NCBI GenBank assembly: GCA_041393495.1
Contig: JAWKKA010000007.1
Location: 62,001 to 126,000, forward strand
From: RHKX01 sp041393495
GTDB lineage: Bacteria; Actinomycetota; Thermoleophilia; Solirubrobacterales; 70-9
Direction: 5' to 3'
DNA: 64,000 bases
The notes beneath the pieces are model-generated. The model was not told the DNA's origin, searched no databases, and saw nothing but the letters and a program-made list of their open reading frames with translations. Positions 24,080 through 32,272 of this stretch are shown here, piece after piece (positions within the stretch are counted from its first letter, which is position 1; each line of letters starts with the position of its first letter). The position numbers and the translations under genes were made by a program.

Positions 24080-25960
24080 TCAGCCGTTGCGCGCGGCGCG
24101 CTCGGCTTCGGCCCGGACGGCCTTCGTCTGATCGCGCAGCCAGTCGGCGGCGGCCTGACGGACATCGCTGATCGCGGCTGCCGCCTCGGCCTCGAGCTCC
24201 TTCGAGCGCTCCTCCGCCTCCCGGGCCCGCTTCTCGGCGGCGGCGATCTTCGTCTCGGCCTCGCGCTCGGCCTTCCCGGCGGCGGCCAGCGCATCGTCGA
24301 GCTCCTCCTCGCGGTCGCGGATCCGCTCCGCCGCCGCCGCCTCGGCGACGGCGCGGGCCTGCTCGGCCGCCACGTCGAGTTGTCGCTGCGAGTCGGCGCG
24401 GAGCCGCGCCTTCTCCTCCTCGAGGCCGCGCTCGGCGGCGCTGACCCGCTCGGCCGCGTCGATCGCCTGACGCTCGATCTGGTTGAGCCGCTCATGTGAG
24501 TCCGAGATCGCCTTGGCGCGGGCCTCACGCTCGGCCTGCAGGTCCCGTTCACGCTCGCCGAGCAGCTCCGAGAACCGCTCCTCGGCGGCCTTCCGCGCGA
24601 TGCCGGCCTCGGAGCGGACGCGCTCGTCCGCGTCGGCCTCGATCCGGGCGATCCGCTCGGCCGTCTGCTTCTCGGCGGCGGCCAGGGCACGCCGTTCGAG
24701 CTCGGCGCGGTGGGGCTCGTCGCGGCGCTCGAACTCGGCCTCCACCTCGGCCCGGGCCTCGAGCCGCACGGCCGCGATCCGGCGTTCGACCTCGTCAGCG
24801 GCCGGACCCTCGAGCGCTTCGCGGCGGGCCGAGTCGCGGGCCTCGGCGACGCGTGCGTCAGCCTCCTCGCGGGCGAGCTGGAGCTCGCTGCGGAGCCCCT
24901 CCACCTCGGCGGTCTCGCCCGCGCTGGCCGTGGAGCCGCCGGCGGCCGCCTCGGCCTCCGCCCGGATCCGCTCCACCTCTCGGCGGACCCGCTGCCGGGC
25001 CTCCGCCTTCAGCTTCGTGACCTGCTGGCGCAGCCACTGCGTCGCCTGCTCGCGGGCACGTGCCTCGATCTCGTCCTTCTCGGTGGCGAGCCGCGCCGCC
25101 CGCGCCTCGGCTTGGCTCGCCCGCGCCTCGGCTTCGCGCAGGCTCGAAGCGAGGTCGTCGATCTCGGCGCGCGCGCTCGCCCTCGCATGCTCGAGGTTGC
25201 GCTCGAGGCTGAGGATCTCCTCGTGGGAGCGGATCTCCGCCGCTCGAGCCGCTTCGTCGGGCGTGGCAGCGGTGGGCACGCCGCGGTCGCCCGGTTCCGG
25301 CTCGGGACCGGCCGCGCCCGACTCCTGCGGAGCTTCCTCGGCGGCGGCGGCCGGCTGCCCGGCCCCGTCCTCGCGACCCTGGTCGGAAGCAGCGGGCCCG
25401 CCCCCGGCGTCGGCCGGCTCCTCGCTGTCCGCGCCGTCCCCCGGCCCGTCCCCGGCCTCCGCGCTCGGCGCCTCGGCGGCGGCGCCCCCCGCCTCGTCCC
25501 CGACGGCGGCGACGTCCGCCTCGTCCCCGGCGGCGCTGCGCGGCGCCTCGGCGTCGTCGTCGCCTGTCTCGTCCCCGGCGGTGCTCGGCGCCTCGGCCTC
25601 GGGCTCGTCGTCGGGGGGCTCCGGCGCGGCGTCGCGGCGCCGGCCGCTGACCGGCGATGGCGGCGCCCACTCGGCGGTCCCCGTATCGGGCTCGATCATG
25701 GCCCGCCGGGCGCCGGGGTCGCCGCCTTGCCGCTCGCCGGTGTCGGCGCCGGAAGCCACGGCCTCCTCCCAGTCCTCGGTGCTGTAGGGGTCGTCCCCGG
25801 ACGTGTCCGGCGGAGCCGTGTCGGATCGGGCCGTGTCGGGTCGTGCCGGCGTGGGGTGCACGGCGGTTCGGGGGTCGGCTTGCGGTTGTGAGCCCGCCGT
25901 CGTCTCGGGCTCGCCACGGTGCTTGCCCTTGCGACGGAAGATCCCTCTCCAACGAGCCAT
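24080..25960 (-). CDS. Large Ala/Glu-rich coiled-coil protein
   Basis: 626 aa from the ATG at 25960 (MARWRGIFRRKGK, a basic start). Residues about 15-245 are acidic and disordered (Asp/Glu/Ala/Pro, repeated GDE/EAP blocks). Residues about 250-615 are a near-continuous heptad-rich coiled coil (RNLEHARASARAEIDD, EKDEIEARAREQATQW and similar). The end is basic. No enzymatic domain. Such architecture suggests a scaffold or cytoskeleton-like protein in the DivIVA/filament style, but there is no DivIVA signature. It converges with the HDAC-family gene, and a TAACCT box lies 10 nt before its start. Confidence 0.75.
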   Translation of the reverse strand: MARWRGIFRRKGKHRGEPETTAGSQPQADPRTAVHPTPARPDTARSDTAPPDTSGDDPYSTEDWEEAVASGADTGERQGGDPGARRAMIEPDTGTAEWAPPSPVSGRRRDAAPEPPDDEPEAEAPSTAGDETGDDDAEAPRSAAGDEADVAAVGDEAGGAAAEAPSAEAGDGPGDGADSEEPADAGGGPAASDQGREDGAGQPAAAAEEAPQESGAAGPEPEPGDRGVPTAATPDEAARAAEIRSHEEILSLERNLEHARASARAEIDDLASSLREAEARASQAEARAARLATEKDEIEARAREQATQWLRQQVTKLKAEARQRVRREVERIRAEAEAAAGGSTASAGETAEVEGLRSELQLAREEADARVAEARDSARREALEGPAADEVERRIAAVRLEARAEVEAEFERRDEPHRAELERRALAAAEKQTAERIARIEADADERVRSEAGIARKAAEERFSELLGERERDLQAEREARAKAISDSHERLNQIERQAIDAAERVSAAERGLEEEKARLRADSQRQLDVAAEQARAVAEAAAAERIRDREEELDDALAAAGKAEREAETKIAAAEKRAREAEERSKELEAEAAAAISDVRQAAADWLRDQTKAVRAEAERAARNG

Positions 25961-25970
25961 CGGCCGCCGC

Positions 25971-25976
25971 AGGTTA
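25971..25976 (-). promoter_or_regulatory. Candidate -10 box (TAACCT) for the coiled-coil gene
   Basis: Ends 10 nt before the ATG at 25960 on the minus strand. Confidence 0.38.
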
Positions 25977-26128
25977 CGCGATCGGAGCAGCTCGGCGGGC
26001 GGCGATTTCACGATATCGGCGCTGCTTCTCCCCGCTATCGGCACACGCGCGCATTGATCGGTTGCGCCGCCGGGCGAAGTATCGACCCGGCAATCGAACC
26101 GGCAGCGATGCCGGGAAGGGAGTTAGCG

Positions 26129-26383
26129 ATGTACGCACTGTTCGGATTCGTCCACTGGCGCCTCGCGAGCGCAGCCGCAGCGCTGCGCCCGCGCCTCGCC
26201 TCCGAGCGGGGTCAGGGCACGGTCGAGTACGTCGGCCTGGTCCTGCTCGTCGCGGCGCTGATGGGCGGCATGGTGGCCGCCGTCGGCGGGCTCGGGAGCC
26301 TCTCGGGCATCGGCAAGGAGCTGGCCGAGGCGATCACCAAGAAGATCATCCAGGGCGTCCAGAAGATCACGTTCGGCGGCTGA
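26129..26383 (+). CDS. Flp/Fap-type pilin-like protein
   Basis: 84 aa from the ATG at 26129, preceded by GGGAG with 6-nt spacing. The N-terminus is short and basic; SERGQGTVEYVGLVLLVAALMGGMV (written here as positions 26-50) carries the class III signal seen in Flp pilins: a basic leader, Gly, then a Glu at +5 followed by a hydrophobic helix. The C-terminus is amphipathic (KELAEAITKKIIQG). Flp pilins build thin tad pili; no tad assembly gene is nearby, so it may be an orphan substrate or an unrelated small secreted protein. Two strong hairpins follow it. Confidence 0.72.
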   Translation: MYALFGFVHWRLASAAAALRPRLASERGQGTVEYVGLVLLVAALMGGMVAAVGGLGSLSGIGKELAEAITKKIIQGVQKITFGG

Positions 26384-26420
26384 GCCGCCGGGGCGGCCGC
26401 CCGCTCCGGCGGGCGGCCGC
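26375..26420 (+). terminator. Double hairpin after the pilin-like gene
   Basis: GGCGGC-TGA-GCCGCC (26375-26389) folds across the stop codon. It is followed by a perfect 12-bp stem (26393-26404 with 26409-26420) closed by a TCCG tetraloop. There is no T-tract, but the pair should block read-through into rph, or stabilise the pilin mRNA 3' end. Confidence 0.6.
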
Positions 26421-26440
26421 CGATCTGGGACACTGCGCCG

Positions 26441-27169
26441 GTGCCAACCGAGGGGAGAAGCTACGGCCGTTCGGCGGCGCAGATGCGCCCGGTCACGATC
26501 GAGCCGGGCTTCGTCCGCACCGCCGACGGCTCGGCGCTGATCTCGATCGGCGAGACCCGCGTCATCTGCACCGCGTCGGTCGACGAGGAGGTGCCGCGGT
26601 GGATGCGCGGGCGTGGCACCGGGTGGGTGACCGCCGAGTACGCGATGCTCCCCGCCTCGACCGGCGAGCGCAAGCCGCGCGACTCCAAGCGCGGGCGTCC
26701 CGACGGTCGCTCGATCGAGATCCAGCGGCTGATCGGGCGGGCGCTGCGCGTCGTCGTCGACTTCGAGGCGCTCGGCGAGCGCGCGGTCTGGATCGACTGC
26801 GACGTCCTGCAGGCCGACGGCGGGACCCGTTGCGCATCGATCACCGGCGCCTACGTCGCGCTCGGTCTCGCCCTCTCGCGGCTGGTCGAGTCCGGCGAGC
26901 TGCGGGCGCTGCCGTTCACCGGCACGGTCGCGGCGATCAGCGTCGGGGTCGTCGACGGAGAGGCGCTCTGCGACCTCGACTACTCCGAGGACTCGCGGGC
27001 CGAGGTCGACGCGAACGTCGTCATGACCGGCGACGGCGGCCTCGTCGAGGTACAGGCGACGGCCGAGCGGACCCCGATCTCGAGGGCGTCGTTGGACGAG
27101 CTGCTCGCGCTCGCCGAGGCCGGGATCGCGGAGCTTCGCGACATCCAGGAGGGGGCCGCGGGGGCGTGA
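26441..27169 (+). CDS. rph: Ribonuclease PH
   Basis: 242 aa, GTG start 6 nt after a GACACT box. RNase PH fold: GSALISIGETRVICTASV near 30-47, PRWMRGRGTGWVTAEYAMLP near 51-70, the RPDGRSIEIQRLIGRALR phosphate-binding region near 86-103, and DCDVLQADGGTR near 122-133. It trims the 3' ends of tRNA precursors using phosphate. First gene of a three-gene operon: its TGA overlaps the rdgB GTG. Confidence 0.95.
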   Translation: MPTEGRSYGRSAAQMRPVTIEPGFVRTADGSALISIGETRVICTASVDEEVPRWMRGRGTGWVTAEYAMLPASTGERKPRDSKRGRPDGRSIEIQRLIGRALRVVVDFEALGERAVWIDCDVLQADGGTRCASITGAYVALGLALSRLVESGELRALPFTGTVAAISVGVVDGEALCDLDYSEDSRAEVDANVVMTGDGGLVEVQATAERTPISRASLDELLALAEAGIAELRDIQEGAAGA

Positions 27170-27765
27170 CCGGACGGCCGCAGGGGCGGCCGGTCGTCGT
27201 CGCCACCCGCAACCCGCACAAGCTCGGCGAGCTCGGCGAGATCCTCTCCGGCGTCGCGCTCGAGTCGTTGCCGGAGTCCGTCGTGCTGCCGCCCGAAGAC
27301 GGCGAGACGTTCGCCGACAATGCGCTCGGCAAGGCTCGCGCTGCCCATGAGCAGACCGGCCGGGCGGCGCTCGCCGACGACTCCGGGATCGTGGCGGCCG
27401 CGCTCGGCGGCGAGCCGGGCGTGCGCTCGGCCCGCTACGCGGGAGAGGCGGCGAGCGACGCCGAGAACCTCGCCCGGCTGCTCGCGGCGGTGGGCGGCGC
27501 CGCCGACCGCTCGGTCGCCTACGTCTGCGCGATCGCCTTCGTCGACGAGGACGGCGCCGAAACGGTCCGGGAGGGACGCTGCACCGGCGTCCTCGCCACC
27601 GAGCCGCGCGGCGACGGCGGGTTCGGCTACGACCCGGCATTCGTCCCCGACGACTTCAGCGACGGTCGGACGATGGCGGAGCTGAGCCCGGAGGAGAAGC
27701 ACTCGATCTCCCATCGCGGGCGCGCGGCGCGGGCGCTCGCCGCCGCCATCGGCGGGTTGCGATGA
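27166..27765 (+). CDS. rdgB: Non-canonical purine NTP pyrophosphatase
   Basis: 199 aa from the GTG at 27166 (GTGA overlap with rph). ATRNPHKLGELGEIL near 12-26, ADNALGKA near 48, ADDSGI near 66, GFGYDPAF near 152 and SHRGRA near 183 are the ITPase/HAM1 motifs. It hydrolyses ITP, dITP and XTP to monophosphates, keeping deaminated purines out of nucleic acids. The rph-rdgB pairing is common in actinobacteria. Its stop overlaps the next ATG. Confidence 0.95.
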   Translation: MTGRPQGRPVVVATRNPHKLGELGEILSGVALESLPESVVLPPEDGETFADNALGKARAAHEQTGRAALADDSGIVAAALGGEPGVRSARYAGEAASDAENLARLLAAVGGAADRSVAYVCAIAFVDEDGAETVREGRCTGVLATEPRGDGGFGYDPAFVPDDFSDGRTMAELSPEEKHSISHRGRAARALAAAIGGLR

Positions 27766-28667
27766 CCGCGACCAAGTCCGGGGCGGCCTGGCTCTCGGTC
27801 ATCTCCAACTGCGTCCTGATCGTCGTCAAGGTCGCGGCGGGGATCCTCACCGGCTCGATCGCGATCCTGACCGAGGCCGTCCACTCCGCGATCGACCTGG
27901 TCGCCTCGCTGATCGCTCTCGTCTCGGTCCGCAAGGCCGAGGCGCCCGCCGACCGCGACCACCCGTACGGGCACGAGAAGGCCGAGAACGTCGCCGCCGG
28001 CGCCGAGGCGATGCTGATCCTGCTCGGTGCCGTGATCATCGTCGTCGAGGCCGTCCGCCGGCTCGTCAACGGCTCCGAGGTCGAGTCGATCGGGATCGGG
28101 ATCGCGATCATCGCCGCCTCGATCGTGGTCAACCTGCTCGTCTCCGCCTACCTGTACCGGCGGGCGCAGGTCCTCGAGTCGCCAGCCCTCGAGGGCGATG
28201 CCGCGCATCTGCGCGCCGATGCGCTCACATCGGTCGCCGTCCTCGTCGGACTCGTCCTCGTCGAGGTGACCGGCCACTCGTCGTTCGACTCGATCGCGGC
28301 GTTGGTGGTGGCCGGCGCGATCGTCGCGACCGGCGTCAGGCTGCTCCTCCGGTCCGGGCGGGTGCTCATGGACGAGGTGCTGCCCGACAGCGAGATGGAC
28401 CGGATCGAGGCGGTGATCGCGGCCTCGCGACCGCCGGACATGGCCGGCTACCACAAGCTCCGCGGGCGGCGGGCGGGGTCGCGCCGCCACGTCGATCTCC
28501 ACGTCCAGTTCCGGGCCGGGACGAGCCTCGAGGATGCGCATCGCGAGGCGCACCTGCTCCGTGACGCCATCGAGGCCGAGTTCAGCAACTGCGATGTCCT
28601 GATCCACGTCGAGCCGGAGGGGTCCTACCGTCCGCGCGCGGAGCGCGGCCCCTTCCGGCAGGGGTGA
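27762..28667 (+). CDS. Cation diffusion facilitator (CDF) transporter
   Basis: 301 aa. Six membrane helices between 8 and 205; metal-site motifs HSAIDLVAS near 41-49 (HxxxD), DHPYGHEKAEN near 63-73 and DAAHLRADALTS near 145-156. The cytoplasmic C-terminal domain (205-290; VDLHVQFRAGTSLEDAHREAH) is the metal-sensing dimer domain. CDF proteins export Zn, Fe, Mn or Co against protons; the metal is not predictable. Third gene of the rph-rdgB operon, ATGA overlap. Confidence 0.93.
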   Translation: MTATKSGAAWLSVISNCVLIVVKVAAGILTGSIAILTEAVHSAIDLVASLIALVSVRKAEAPADRDHPYGHEKAENVAAGAEAMLILLGAVIIVVEAVRRLVNGSEVESIGIGIAIIAASIVVNLLVSAYLYRRAQVLESPALEGDAAHLRADALTSVAVLVGLVLVEVTGHSSFDSIAALVVAGAIVATGVRLLLRSGRVLMDEVLPDSEMDRIEAVIAASRPPDMAGYHKLRGRRAGSRRHVDLHVQFRAGTSLEDAHREAHLLRDAIEAEFSNCDVLIHVEPEGSYRPRAERGPFRQG

Positions 28668-28670
28668 AGG

Positions 28671-28811
28671 TCAGGTCAGGTTCACGGCGGCCGCGAGGCC
28701 GACTGCGACCAGCGTGATCGCGTAGCCCGTGTAGCCGTTGACGGCGACGAGCAGGGCGGCGATCAGGCAGATCGCGACGATCGTGATCCAGGAGCCTCGG
28801 GCGAGATCCAC
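28671..28811 (-). CDS. 46-aa small membrane protein
   Basis: A short ORF from the GTG at 28811 to the TGA at 28671. It starts VDLARGSWITIVAI and ends in AAAVNLT. Two hydrophobic stretches (about 8-23 and 29-43) with a short polar NGYTGY turn suggest a helical hairpin in the membrane. GGAAAA lies about 8 nt upstream of the GTG. It is convergent with the CDF gene and divergent from the roadblock-like gene, filling an otherwise empty gap. No family name; hydrophobicity without any stop, framed between two real genes, is the main support. Confidence 0.6.
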   Translation of the reverse strand: MDLARGSWITIVAICLIAALLVAVNGYTGYAITLVAVGLAAAVNLT

Positions 28812-28858
28812 GCCGCTATTTTCCAGCAGGTGAAGGATGGAAGCACGCAGGCCGGGCG

Positions 28859-29197
28859 ATGACGGTCGCTGCCGACGCCGCCGCCGACGCCGCCGCGGGG
28901 TTGATCGCCGAGTCGGCCGGGCTGCGGGCGTGCGCCGTGATCGGGCCCGCCGGGGAGCTGCTGGCCGCCACGGCCGATGGCGAGTGGGTCGCTCAGTCCC
29001 GGCGCCTCTGGGCCGCGGCGGACGACCCGGAGCGGCCCGCCCCCGAGCACGTCCACGTGGCGGTCGAGGGCGGCGAGGTCTTCGCGGTCCGCGGCGAGCA
29101 CGCGTCGGTGATCGGGATCGCCGACCGGTTCTCGCTCGCCTCGCTCCTCCTCTGCGACCTCCGGGCGGCGCTGCGCCGGCTCGACGGGGCGCGATGA
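28859..29197 (+). CDS. Roadblock/LC7-like small protein
   Basis: 112 aa. Pattern LIAESAGLRACAVIGPAGELLAAT near 14-37, then HVHVAVEGGEVFAVRG near 65-80 and SLASLLLCDLRAALRRL near 92-108, matches the alpha-beta roadblock fold (helix, strand pair, long final helix). Roadblock proteins in actinobacteria regulate small GTPases or act as dimeric scaffolds, but no MglA-like GTPase is nearby. The stop overlaps the next gene's ATG (ATGA). Fold call moderately sure. Confidence 0.6.
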   Translation: MTVAADAAADAAAGLIAESAGLRACAVIGPAGELLAATADGEWVAQSRRLWAAADDPERPAPEHVHVAVEGGEVFAVRGEHASVIGIADRFSLASLLLCDLRAALRRLDGAR

Positions 29198-29412
29198 TCG
29201 AAAAGCCCCACCGGTTCCTGCTCGACCGGGTCAGCTCCTACTCGGAGGAGGGAAGGGCATACCTGCGGCGCCGGCGGATGCGCGGCCGGCCGTTCGCCCG
29301 CGTCCGTTACGCGGGTGGCGAGGAGATCGCCTTCGAGCCCGGGAGCGAGCGCGGCGCCGAGCTGTTCGCCGCCGCGGCGGCTCTCGTCGACTCCGCCGGC
29401 GAGCCGACCTGA
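29194..29412 (+). CDS. Small basic protein, unknown
   Basis: 72 aa starting inside the roadblock-like gene's stop (ATGA), hence translationally coupled. The N-terminal half is Arg-rich (YLRRRRMRGRPFARVRY); the C-terminal half is acidic to neutral (FEPGSERGAELFAAAAAL). No domain recognised. It may partner with the roadblock-like protein. Confidence 0.5.
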   Translation: MIEKPHRFLLDRVSSYSEEGRAYLRRRRMRGRPFARVRYAGGEEIAFEPGSERGAELFAAAAALVDSAGEPT

Positions 29413-29491
29413 CGGGGCCGCCGTCGGTGAGCCGCAGCTCGTGGGCCCCGGCGGGGGGCGCGATCGCCGCCGCCGGGGTTCATCCATACGG

Positions 29492-29722
29492 ATGCCATCG
29501 ATCGATCACGACGGGCTTACGCCCGCCGAGACGCGGGCGTTGCGCTCGGCGCTCGCGCGCGACCCGGCGCTGGCGGGGGAGCTCGAGTTGATCTTGCCGG
29601 CGCTCGCTCCAGCGGCGCGGCGCGAGCTCGTGCGCGAGCTCGCCCGTCGCTGCGCCGGCGCCGAGCGGCCCGCCGCCGCGGTCCTCGAGGCGCTCGTCGC
29701 CGCCGCCCGGACATCGGCCTGA
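29492..29722 (+). CDS. Small helical protein, unknown
   Basis: 76 aa from the ATG at 29492, no clear ribosome site. It starts MPSIDHDGLTPAETRALR and is otherwise Ala/Leu/Arg-rich helix (ELILPALAPAARRELVRELARRC). High Ala/Arg content makes chance ORFs common here, so support is modest; position in the same direction after the roadblock pair is the main argument. Confidence 0.4.
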   Translation: MPSIDHDGLTPAETRALRSALARDPALAGELELILPALAPAARRELVRELARRCAGAERPAAAVLEALVAAARTSA

Positions 29723-29815
29723 TCGCGCGGGGCGCGAGCGGCGCCACCGGGCTTGTCCGTGGCGAGCGCCGATCCGGCGCGATCGCGACGAGACACGAGG
29801 GAGCACACGCCGCCG

Positions 29816-31705
29816 ATGAGCAAGAACATGCCCACCCGCCGACCCGCGAGCACGCTTGCGATGCCGCTCGCCTGCGCCGTCGCCCTGCTCTGCGCCTGCC
29901 TGAGCCCGCCGCCGGCCGCCGCCGGCCGCTACGAGGTCGTCCAATGCGACCGCTCCAACCGCGACTACGCCGACGCCGGCTTCGACCGGGTCAACGGCGG
30001 CGACTACGGCTTCCTCTACCGATGCGAAGAGGACGAGGACGCCAACTCGCTGCAGATCCGCCCGATCACCGCTTCGCCGAAGGGCAGGTACGGACGGATC
30101 TCGTGGACCGCTCCCGATGGCACCCGGATCGTGGCGGCCGATGTCGAGGCCCGGCTCCGCAGCGACGCCGGGCACGAGGCCCGGCTCTCGTTCCTCGGCA
30201 GCGACGGCGGCGAGGCGGGACGGATCGCGACCGGCCGTGACGCCCAGACCGGCTTCGGGAGCTTCGGGCGCGTCGTCGGCGACGGTGGCCGTGCGGGCTT
30301 CGCGGCGACGCTGGCCTGCACGAGCGGCGGCGGCTGCCCGGCGAGCGACCAGGCGAAGGCCTGGATCCGGTCGGTCCGGCTGACGGTCGAGGACCAGCGG
30401 CCGCCGGCGCCGCTTCCGGCGGGCTCGCTGAGCGCGCCGGGCTGGCATCGCGGGTCGGGCACGCTCGGCGCCGTCGCGACCGATCAGGGCTCGGGCGTCC
30501 GCCGGATCGAGCTCACCGTCAACGGCAGCAGGGTCGCACCATCGCGGACCGTCGCCTGTGACGTCATTGCCGGCTCCGCGAAGGTCCGGCGGATGCGACC
30601 GTGCCCGTCGCGCTACGCGGCCGCGGCGCCGGTCGAGACCGGCTCGGCGCCGTTCGTCGACGGTGCCAACGCGCTGCGGGTCTGCGCCGCCGATTACGGA
30701 GGCGGCGCCGAGCCCGCCTGCGTCGCCCGGACCGTGCTCGTCGACAACGCGCCCCCGGAGCTCGCCTTCGCCGACCGTGAGGACCCTGCCGATCCGGAGC
30801 TGATCCGCGCCACCGCCCGCGACCGCCACTCGGGCCTTGCGGCATGGGCGATCGCCTACCGGCCGCTCGCCGGTGGCGCCTGGCGGGAGCTGCCGACCGA
30901 GCGCGCCGGCGACGAGCTCCGGGCCCGGGTCGACTCGAGCGCCGAGCCGCCCGGCGCGTACGTGTTCCGGGTGCTCGCAGCCGACGCGGTCGGCAACCGG
31001 GCCATCGGCACGGCCCGCGCGAACGGCAGCCCGATGGTCGTCCGGTTCCCGCTTCGCCACGAGTCGCGGCTGCGCGCCGCCGTCGGCGGCCGCCTGCGGG
31101 CGCGGGTCGGCTACGACGCCAGGCCACGGCTCGAGGCGGTGCTCCGCGACGAAGAGGGCGAACCGGTCCGCGGGGCCGATGTCGAGATCACCGAGCGGTT
31201 CGCCTCCGGCTCGTCGCTGAGCCCGGTTGGCCGGACCGTCGCCACCGATGAGCACGGGCGCGTCCGGGTTCGCCTCTCGCGCGGGCCGAGCCGCACCGTG
31301 CTCGTCCGCTACGCCGGCTCGAAGCGGCTGCTCGCGGCCACGGCGGAGCCGGTCCGCGTCGGGGTTCACGGCAGCGCCCGGATCGCTCCGCTCCCGCGCC
31401 GCATCGGCGCCGGACGTCGCGTCGTCTTCAGCGGCCGCATCGGGACCTACGGCGTCGCATCGCCGCATGGCAAGCTCGTCGAGCTTCAGGTCCGAGGCGG
31501 CGGGATCCGGCGCTTCCGCACCGTCGCCCACGCGCTGCGGACCGATCAGCGCGGGCGGTGGCGGATGCGGTACCGGTTCGACCGCTTCTACTCGGAGCCG
31601 ACCCGGTTCGTCTTCCGGCTCCGGGTCCCGCCCGAGCGTCGCTGGCCGTACCTGGCGCCGACGATCTCGCAGCCGCGGGAGCTCGTCGTCCACCCCCGCC
31701 GCTGA
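29816..31705 (+). CDS. Large secreted Ig-like/beta-rich protein
   Basis: 629 aa from the ATG at 29816. A signal peptide (hydrophobic about 17-38, ending near PPPAAAG) exports it. The N-terminal module (about 40-200) contains paired Cys (VQCDRS, YRCEED, LACTSGGGCP) and may be lectin-like. Then come repeated Ig-like/cadherin-like segments with DQGSGVRRIELTVNG near 225, DNAPPELAF near 325, DRHSGLAAWAIAYR near 345 and GEPVRGADVEITERF near 455. The last 100 residues are another beta-sandwich. No catalytic motif. Likely a cell-surface or extracellular structural protein. Confidence 0.75.
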   Translation: MSKNMPTRRPASTLAMPLACAVALLCACLSPPPAAAGRYEVVQCDRSNRDYADAGFDRVNGGDYGFLYRCEEDEDANSLQIRPITASPKGRYGRISWTAPDGTRIVAADVEARLRSDAGHEARLSFLGSDGGEAGRIATGRDAQTGFGSFGRVVGDGGRAGFAATLACTSGGGCPASDQAKAWIRSVRLTVEDQRPPAPLPAGSLSAPGWHRGSGTLGAVATDQGSGVRRIELTVNGSRVAPSRTVACDVIAGSAKVRRMRPCPSRYAAAAPVETGSAPFVDGANALRVCAADYGGGAEPACVARTVLVDNAPPELAFADREDPADPELIRATARDRHSGLAAWAIAYRPLAGGAWRELPTERAGDELRARVDSSAEPPGAYVFRVLAADAVGNRAIGTARANGSPMVVRFPLRHESRLRAAVGGRLRARVGYDARPRLEAVLRDEEGEPVRGADVEITERFASGSSLSPVGRTVATDEHGRVRVRLSRGPSRTVLVRYAGSKRLLAATAEPVRVGVHGSARIAPLPRRIGAGRRVVFSGRIGTYGVASPHGKLVELQVRGGGIRRFRTVAHALRTDQRGRWRMRYRFDRFYSEPTRFVFRLRVPPERRWPYLAPTISQPRELVVHPRR

Positions 31706-31783
31706 GCCTCATCGGCCAGCGATGCCGTCGATCGCGCGACTACCCGTCGCCCGCCGGGCGTTCGGGCCTCGCGCTTCGTCGGC

Positions 31784-32272
31784 TCAGACCTCGTAGCGCT
31801 CGAGGTCATCGCGCAGGCGGCGACCCTCGGCCGACTCGGGATCGGGTCCGGCGGGAGCCCTGCCGGCTACGTCGGCACGGCGCTGGTCGCGCCGCCAGCG
31901 CCAGGCCGCGAGCGCGACGGCGCCGGCGCCGATCGCGACAGCGACGACCGGGAGGATCCAGCCGCCGACGAGGTCGAAGCCGTCGTCGCTCGGCACCGCG
32001 AGCACCTCGGGCCCGTACTCGCGGACGAGGGCATCCTTGATCTCGTCCTTGCTCCTGCCCTTGGCGATCAGGTCGTTGATGAAGACCCGCTCGCGCTCCG
32101 CCTGCGGCGAGCTCGAGAGCTGCAGCGTCGTCCCGCAGATCGTGCACATCACCTCGTCCTCGATGTCGGGCAACGAGGCGTTCGCCGCCGCGTCGCCGGT
32201 CGCGATCGCCGGGGCCGGCACGGGCATCGCCGCGGCGATCGCGATGAGCAGCGTGGCGACGGGCCGCCTCAC
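31784..32272 (-). CDS. ccmH: Cytochrome c maturation protein CcmH-like
   Basis: 162 aa. Signal peptide/anchor (8-25), then the CcmH domain with the redox pair in VMCTICGTTLQLSSSPQ near 41-57 (CxxC; the family usually has LRCxxC), FINDLIAKGRSKDEIKDALVREYG near 64-87, a transmembrane helix near 105-125 and a cytoplasmic tail. It reduces apocytochrome c cysteines or holds them for heme ligation. Its start overlaps the stop of the thioredoxin-like gene (GTGA), and ccmE-ccmF lie 2 kb away on the other strand. ccmABCD are not in view. Confidence 0.88.
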   Translation of the reverse strand: MRRPVATLLIAIAAAMPVPAPAIATGDAAANASLPDIEDEVMCTICGTTLQLSSSPQAERERVFINDLIAKGRSKDEIKDALVREYGPEVLAVPSDDGFDLVGGWILPVVAVAIGAGAVALAAWRWRRDQRRADVAGRAPAGPDPESAEGRRLRDDLERYEV

